The notes under the pieces were generated by a model. The model saw only the letters and a program-made list of their open reading frames with translations, was not told the DNA's origin and ran no database searches. From Acidimicrobiia bacterium (lineage in GTDB: Bacteria > Actinomycetota > Acidimicrobiia > Acidimicrobiales > Ilumatobacteraceae): 9,239 nucleotides of DNA. Of the stretch, positions 5,406 through 9,239 are shown piece after piece; position 1 is the first letter of the stretch, and each line of letters starts with the position of its first letter. The stretch spans positions 1-9,239 of the forward strand of contig RHCK01000043.1 in NCBI GenBank assembly GCA_010030605.1, given 5' to 3'. Made by a program: the position numbers and the translations under genes.

Positions 5406-6974
5406 TCATTCGAAGACGACTCCTTGAGCGAGGGGAAGTTCGTTCGAGTAATTGATGGTTTGGGTCTGGCGCCGCATGTATGCCTTCCACGCATCGCTGC
5501 CGCTCTCGCGACCGCCACCGGTTTCCTTCTCGCCTCCGAACGCTCCGCCGATCTCGGCACCGGATGGTCCGATGTTCACGTTGGCGATTCCGCAGTCGCT
5601 GCCCGCCGGACCGGTGAATCTTTCGGCTTCGCGCAGATCGGTGGTGAAGATCGACGACGCGAGTCCTTGGGGAACGTCGTTCTGGATCGCGATCGCCTCG
5701 TCCATCGTCTCGTACGACATCACGTAGAGAATCGGAGCGAAGGTTTCGGTGCGCACGATCTCCGTTTGACGGGGCATGGTGACGATGGCCGGTCGCATGT
5801 ACGCGGCATCGGGAGCGGCATCGGCGAGGCAGCGTTCTCCTCCCACGACGAGACGCCCACCTTCGGCGACCGCTTGCTCGATGGCGGCGGTCATTGCTCG
5901 CCCCGCCTTCTCGTCGATGAGTGGACCGACGAGGGTGTCGGAACTCATGGGATTGCCGACGCGAAGTTGCGTGTAGGCACGACCGATTCGGTCGACGACC
6001 TCGTCGACGCGCGACGAGTGAACGATGAGGCGCCGCAACGATGTGCATCGTTGACCGGCGGTTCCGGCGGCGGCGAAGGTGACGCCGCGGACGACCAGAT
6101 CGAGGTCGGCCGATGGAGCGACGATGGCGGCGTTGTTGCCGCCGAGTTCGAGAATCGATCGACCGAAACGTTCGGCAACGATCGGTGCCACCAGACGCCC
6201 CATGCGCGTGGAGCCGGTGGCCGAAATCAGCGGAACACGATGATCGGACGCGAGAGCACGGCCGACCGAGGCATCGCCGAACACCAACTGGCAGACGTCG
6301 GCGGAGAAACCGGCGGTGATGGCGGCTCGCCGGGCGAGCACGGTGGTGGCCAATGAACACAGGGGAGTGGCGTCCGAGGGTTTCCAGACGACGGTGTCGC
6401 CGCAGATGAGAGCGAGCGCGGCGTTCCACGACCACACCGCGACCGGGAAGTTGAAGGCACTGATGACACCGACCGGCCCGAGAGGCTGCCACGTTTCGGC
6501 CAAACGGTGACCAGGGCGTTCGGAGGAGATGGTGAGTCCGTGTAGTTGACGCGACAGTCCGACCGCGAAGTCGCAGATGTCGATCATCTCTTGAACTTCG
6601 CCCAACGCCTCGGAGCGAATCTTTCCGACTTCGATCTGCACGAGGTCGGCCAAGGCGTCCTTGTGTCGCCGAAGTTCGTCACCCAAATGACGCACGACCT
6701 CTCCGCGTCGCGGTGCGGGCACCGAGCGCCAATGAGCGAAAACCGAAGTGGCGCGACCCACGGCATCATCGACATTGGTCGTGATCGTGGCGTCGTCGAC
6801 GAACGACACCGAACCGGCGGCGCGACCGATGATGGGCGAGCGAACCGAGACCGACGAACGGGCACGGGAGTCCGAAGACGCCGAGGTTCCATCGCCGGCT
6901 CCGATCGAGTCCATTGCACGCTGAGCGATCTCGCGCAGGGAAGTTGGATCGAAGTACGTGGCGGTCCCGGTCAT
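5406..6974 (-). CDS. amaB: ALDH7-family aldehyde dehydrogenase (antiquitin-like; L-piperidine-6-carboxylate / 2-aminoadipate semialdehyde dehydrogenase)
   Basis: A 522-aa cytosolic NAD(P)-dependent dehydrogenase. Its best match is the ALDH7 subfamily, which oxidises 2-aminoadipate semialdehyde (in equilibrium with piperidine-6-carboxylate) to 2-aminoadipate in lysine catabolism. Visible catalytic elements are N175 in FNFPVAV, K198 in WKPS, TGSTRMG (253-259), E276 in ELGGNNA, the nucleophile C310 in GTAGQRC and E410 in ETFAPILYV. The C-terminal GGAFGGEKETGGGRESGSDA, with YMRRQTQTINYS after it, is the hallmark of antiquitins rather than other ALDHs. The N-terminus is a little longer than average and Ser-rich at 31-44; M21 is an alternative start. 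The chosen ATG has neither Shine-Dalgarno nor TANNNT nearby. It lies 26 bp after the toroid gene. No lysine aminotransferase or other lysine gene is in the window, so substrate is inferred from family alone. Confidence 0.88.
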   Translation of the reverse strand: MTGTATYFDPTSLREIAQRAMDSIGAGDGTSASSDSRARSSVSVRSPIIGRAAGSVSFVDDATITTNVDDAVGRATSVFAHWRSVPAPRRGEVVRHLGDELRRHKDALADLVQIEVGKIRSEALGEVQEMIDICDFAVGLSRQLHGLTISSERPGHRLAETWQPLGPVGVISAFNFPVAVWSWNAALALICGDTVVWKPSDATPLCSLATTVLARRAAITAGFSADVCQLVFGDASVGRALASDHRVPLISATGSTRMGRLVAPIVAERFGRSILELGGNNAAIVAPSADLDLVVRGVTFAAAGTAGQRCTSLRRLIVHSSRVDEVVDRIGRAYTQLRVGNPMSSDTLVGPLIDEKAGRAMTAAIEQAVAEGGRLVVGGERCLADAAPDAAYMRPAIVTMPRQTEIVRTETFAPILYVMSYETMDEAIAIQNDVPQGLASSIFTTDLREAERFTGPAGSDCGIANVNIGPSGAEIGGAFGGEKETGGGRESGSDAWKAYMRRQTQTINYSNELPLAQGVVFE

Positions 6975-7000
6975 GGGGACATTCTTGCCGATGGGAGCCG

Positions 7001-8029
7001 TCAGTCGACGGTGACGCCCGGAACGAACAAACGCGAGGCGGCCGAACCGCCGTCGATGGCATCGGCGGCCATGATCACCGCCGCCGCCGTGTACGCGGTG
7101 CGTTCACCGTTGGGGAACCGTTCCATGGTGGGATACACCAAACCGGTCCAGTAACTGCCGTCATCGTTGCGATGCGCGCGGGTCCAGAACAACAGATCGG
7201 TGGCGGTGGACAGATCACCAACGGCCACGTGCGCCAACGAACATTCGGCGGTTTCCGCCGCGGTGACCCAGGGCTCGTCGCTGACACAACGAATGCCGCG
7301 ACCTTCCATGGCGAACGTGCCCCAACTCTCGGCAATTCGGGCCTTGGCCTGATCACCCACGAGAGCGTTGGTGAGCACCGGGTAATACCAGTCCATGGCC
7401 CAGCGGGCCTTGGGCTCGAACGCATCGGGTTGAGTGGAGATCACGTGGCGCAACACGTCGGCGGCCTCGCGCCAATCGGGTCGCGGTTCGTGAACCAACT
7501 CGGCCAAATACGACGCGCTCATCAACGCATGCCAAATGCTGCTGGAACCGGTGAGCAACGCGTAGTCCCACGGAGTGGCGTGTTCTTCGCGGGCCCATCG
7601 AATGGTGCCGTTGGGTCGACGCATGGAGAGAACCCAATCGATCGCGCGTCGAACGGTGGGGAAGACGTGGTCGACGAAACCGCGATCGGATGTGGCGAGC
7701 CAGTGATGCCACACACCGGACGCGATGTACGCGCACACGTTGGTGTCGAGTTTGGGTTCTTCGACGGTTCCGCTCGGGAGGTAGTAGTTGAACCACCAAC
7801 CATCGGCGTGCTGGGTGTCGATCAGCCATTGGTAGGCACGCTCGGCCTCGCGGTGCATGCCGGCCACGTCGAGAGCGATGGCAGTCTCGACGTGGTTCCA
7901 TGGGTCACAGTGGCCACCCTCGAACCACGGGATCATTCCGTTGTCCAACTGCAAGTCGGCGATCGATTGGGCGGTCTGCACCACTTCGTCGGCGCTCAGA
8001 ACACCTTCGACGTGCGGAACTCGACTCAT
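7001..8029 (-). CDS. (alpha/alpha)-toroid protein of unknown function, of the kind often labelled 'prenyltransferase'
   Basis: A 342-aa soluble, Trp-rich, all-helical protein. Four spaced motifs share the pattern (Q/R)xx(D/N)GxxxW or a one-residue-shorter form: QLDNGMIPW (27-35), QHADGWW (73-79), RRPNGTIRW (137-145) and RNDDGSYW (287-294). These resemble the QW repeats of terpene cyclases and the hairpin turns of six-hairpin glycosidases, and I think they explain the common 'prenyltransferase/squalene oxidase repeat' label. Other striking segments are GGHCDPWNHVETA (38-50), ALLTGSSSIWHAL (157-169), MDWYYPVLTNALVG (222-235) and IRCVSDEPWVTAAETAE (246-262). There is no signal peptide and no DDxxD or DCTAE motif, so neither prenyl transfer nor terpene cyclisation is supported. 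Its start overlaps the methyltransferase stop (ATGA) and it has a strong Shine-Dalgarno. A carbohydrate-acting role fits the glycosyltransferase context, but is inference. Confidence 0.85.
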   Translation of the reverse strand: MSRVPHVEGVLSADEVVQTAQSIADLQLDNGMIPWFEGGHCDPWNHVETAIALDVAGMHREAERAYQWLIDTQHADGWWFNYYLPSGTVEEPKLDTNVCAYIASGVWHHWLATSDRGFVDHVFPTVRRAIDWVLSMRRPNGTIRWAREEHATPWDYALLTGSSSIWHALMSASYLAELVHEPRPDWREAADVLRHVISTQPDAFEPKARWAMDWYYPVLTNALVGDQAKARIAESWGTFAMEGRGIRCVSDEPWVTAAETAECSLAHVAVGDLSTATDLLFWTRAHRNDDGSYWTGLVYPTMERFPNGERTAYTAAAVIMAADAIDGGSAASRLFVPGVTVD

Positions 8030-8766
8030 GACGGCACCTCCGACACGAGGGCGTTTTTGCGGGCGTAGACGATGAGGCTCTTGCCCATCAGCGGCGACAA
8101 GGCCCGTTCGGCAACCTTGACCGACTTCGGTTGTTTCACGATGTCCCATTCGAGAAAGCGCTTGTAGCCGTTGACCAAGGCATGATCCTCGCGACGGGGT
8201 CCGACGGCGCACTTCAGCCACCAATACGGGGAATGCAGAGCGTGCGCGTGATGCGATCCGGTGACCGACATTCCCGCGGCGCGGAGTTTCGCCTCGAGTT
8301 CGGTCTGTGAATAAATACGAACGTGTCCGCCGACCGACTTCGGTGCGTGGTACTCGTCGCTCAACTTCCAATTGATCTTCTCGGGCCACCACGACGGAAC
8401 CGTGCACGCGAGCGTGCCACCGGGCCGCAACACGCGCGCCAGCTCGGCGATGGCCGCGACATCGTTCTGGATGTGCTCGAGGACTTCGCTCGTGATGACA
8501 CGATCGAACGTTCCGTCGGCGAACGGAAGCCTGGTCGCGTCACCGCGCAATGCACCGACGTAGCGATCGGAGGCGATCTGGCCTTCCTCGATCATGGCTC
8601 CGAACGTCGCCCGCGTGGTTCGCACTTCGTCGTCGGCGTAATCGAGCGCGACGATGCGACCTCCGAGACGCGCCACTTCGTACGCGTGACGACCGAATCC
8701 GGCACCGGCATCGAGCACGAGATCACCGGGCGTGAGACCAAGACGCGGGAAGCGGACGGTGAGCAT
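8026..8766 (-). CDS. Class I SAM-dependent methyltransferase in a glycosyltransferase operon
   Basis: A 246-aa Rossmann-fold methyltransferase of the Methyltransf_11 type. SAM-binding motif I is VLDAGAGFGRHAYE (17-30). The acidic residue ending strand 2 is D42 in VALDYAD. Motif II is GDATRLPFADGTFDRVITSE (75-94), followed by VLEHI. RVLRPGGTLACTVPSWWPEK (111-130) covers post-motif II and strand 5. The C-terminal part is special: GGHVRIYSQTELEAKLRAAG, then an aromatic HAHALHSPYWWLKCAVG (163-179) and PLMGKSLIVYARK near the end. The aromatic patch could hold a lipid or the membrane surface. The ATG at 8766 overlaps the glycosyltransferase stop by one base (TGATG); an in-frame extension to 8871 lies entirely within that gene and lacks family features. 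The acceptor is unknown; a sugar or glycolipid hydroxyl is a reasonable guess from context. Confidence 0.9.
   Translation of the reverse strand: MLTVRFPRLGLTPGDLVLDAGAGFGRHAYEVARLGGRIVALDYADDEVRTTRATFGAMIEEGQIASDRYVGALRGDATRLPFADGTFDRVITSEVLEHIQNDVAAIAELARVLRPGGTLACTVPSWWPEKINWKLSDEYHAPKSVGGHVRIYSQTELEAKLRAAGMSVTGSHHAHALHSPYWWLKCAVGPRREDHALVNGYKRFLEWDIVKQPKSVKVAERALSPLMGKSLIVYARKNALVSEVPS
8036..8041 (-). promoter_or_regulatory. Strong Shine-Dalgarno of the toroid gene inside the methyltransferase coding region
   Basis: GGAGGT on the minus strand, 6 nt before the ATG at 8029, is the best ribosome binding site in the window; most other genes here lack one. It lies within the last codons of the methyltransferase gene (encoding SEVPS). 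It supports the chosen start and suggests the toroid protein is translated efficiently even without relying only on coupling. Confidence 0.75.
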
Positions 8767-9239
8767 CAGCCGAGACGTCCGTTGCGAAGAAGTTTCGCGC
8801 GATTCGCGGGCATCGCGAGCACCTCGCGATATTGCTCGACCGTCATTTCGGCGCACTTGCGCCACGTCCAACGCTCGACCACGCGATGGCGTCCGTTCGA
8901 TCCGACACGCGCGCGAAGATCGGGGTCATCGAGGCCGCGACGAATGGTGGAGGCCAATGCCTCGGCGTCTCCGGCCACGCACTGCAACACGGTGTCGCCG
9001 TCGGTGCCGGTGACTTCGGGAAGAGCTCCGCCGTCGGTGGCCACGAGGCAGATGCCAGTGCACATCGCTTCGATGGCCGGCAGGCTGAAACCCTCGTACA
9101 GCGAGGGAACCACGGCCATTTCGGCTTCGGCGTACAACTCGACGATGCGCTCATCGGACACACCCGACACGAATTGGATATGTGGAGCGAGGCCCAACTT
9201 GTCGATGAGATCCATGCTCTTGCCCGGCTTGGGTTTGCC
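8766..9239 (-). CDS. GT4-type glycosyltransferase, C-terminal part (5' end beyond the window)
   Basis: The last 157 residues of a GT-B-fold, GT4-family retaining glycosyltransferase, which transfers a sugar from a nucleotide- or lipid-linked donor at the cytoplasmic face. The fragment enters at GKPKPGKS, where GT4 C-domains usually begin their donor-site loop. It shows FVSGVSDERIVELYAEAEMA and then VVPSLYEGFSLPAIEAMCTG, which carries the EX7E pair (E-GFSLPAI-E) typical of GT4 donor binding. TDGGALPEVTGTDGDTVLQC and the closing ERWTWRKCAEMTVEQYREVL follow. The frame is open to the window edge, so a full protein of about 370-420 aa is likely. It is the most upstream visible gene of the operon, its TGA overlapping the methyltransferase ATG. 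Sugar and acceptor cannot be read from this part. Confidence 0.92.
   Translation of the reverse strand, partial: GKPKPGKSMDLIDKLGLAPHIQFVSGVSDERIVELYAEAEMAVVPSLYEGFSLPAIEAMCTGICLVATDGGALPEVTGTDGDTVLQCVAGDAEALASTIRRGLDDPDLRARVGSNGRHRVVERWTWRKCAEMTVEQYREVLAMPANRAKLLRNGRLG

Noticed and set aside
4911..6356. 481-codon open frame on the plus strand across the regulator and ALDH genes
   Set aside because: It spans two well-supported opposite-strand genes and the gap between them; the translation is Gly/Arg/Asp/His-rich without motifs, as expected of a shadow frame.
6914..8068. 384-codon open frame on the plus strand opposite the toroid gene
   Set aside because: It is the antisense shadow of a conserved-looking Trp-rich protein and lacks any start signal or domain pattern of its own.
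8030..8407. Upstream extension of the toroid protein frame
   Set aside because: It overlaps the methyltransferase coding region and is Arg-rich without motifs; the ATG at 8029 has a perfectly placed GGAGGT.
8767..8871. 35-residue N-terminal extension of the methyltransferase
   Set aside because: It lies wholly inside the glycosyltransferase gene; the ATG at 8766 gives the usual distance to SAM motif I and a TGATG coupling.
1..9239. Mobile element, phage or defence system
   Set aside because: No transposase, integrase, terminal repeats, toxin-antitoxin pair, restriction or CRISPR feature; base composition looks even along the window.

Overview
The window looks like a piece of chromosome from a moderately high-GC actinomycete (Actinomycetota). 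Four things point there: an F420-type Ddn-like reductase, an actinobacterial-class HelD/HelR RNA polymerase ATPase, a three-domain DtxR/IdeR-type regulator, and several genes that lack a Shine-Dalgarno but carry a TANNNT hexamer 6-7 nt before the ATG, as expected for leaderless actinobacterial transcripts. Acidimicrobiia is my best guess at class, but this is weakly held. I see no tRNA, rRNA, insertion sequence, CRISPR array, phage gene or origin.

Left part (1-1940): an unassigned edge is followed by a minus-strand pair, a Ddn-like deazaflavin-dependent reductase (146-613) downstream of a YbgC/4HBT-type acyl-CoA thioesterase (641-1066). A divergent intergenic region separates the thioesterase from a plus-strand cold-shock protein gene (1175-1390) that has a recognisable -35/-10 promoter. 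The cold-shock gene converges on a minus-strand YbaK-type Cys-tRNA(Pro) deacylase gene (1406-1936).

Middle (2004-5311): a plus-strand helR (725 aa, all SF1 helicase motifs) is divergent from ybaK. It converges, with a 6-bp gap and an 8-bp perfect hairpin over both stop codons, on a minus-strand two-gene unit: a DtxR-family metalloregulator (4649-5311) and a small lipoprotein of unknown function (4188-4646). The regulator has a good leaderless promoter. Its predicted metal site is altered: the usual Cys102 is Gly and the usual Met10 is Glu.

Right part (5406-9239): a minus-strand cluster reads, in transcription order, GT4-type glycosyltransferase (truncated by the window edge), class I SAM methyltransferase, an (alpha/alpha)-toroid protein usually mislabelled 'prenyltransferase', and an ALDH7-family dehydrogenase. 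The first three overlap by 1 and 4 nt (TGATG and ATGA) and are almost certainly one operon. This is the best candidate here for an uncharacterised system: a glycan- or glycolipid-modifying module whose toroid member has no assigned reaction. ALDH7 starts 26 bp downstream and may be co-transcribed or merely adjacent.

All identifications were made by eye from motifs; no database search was run.
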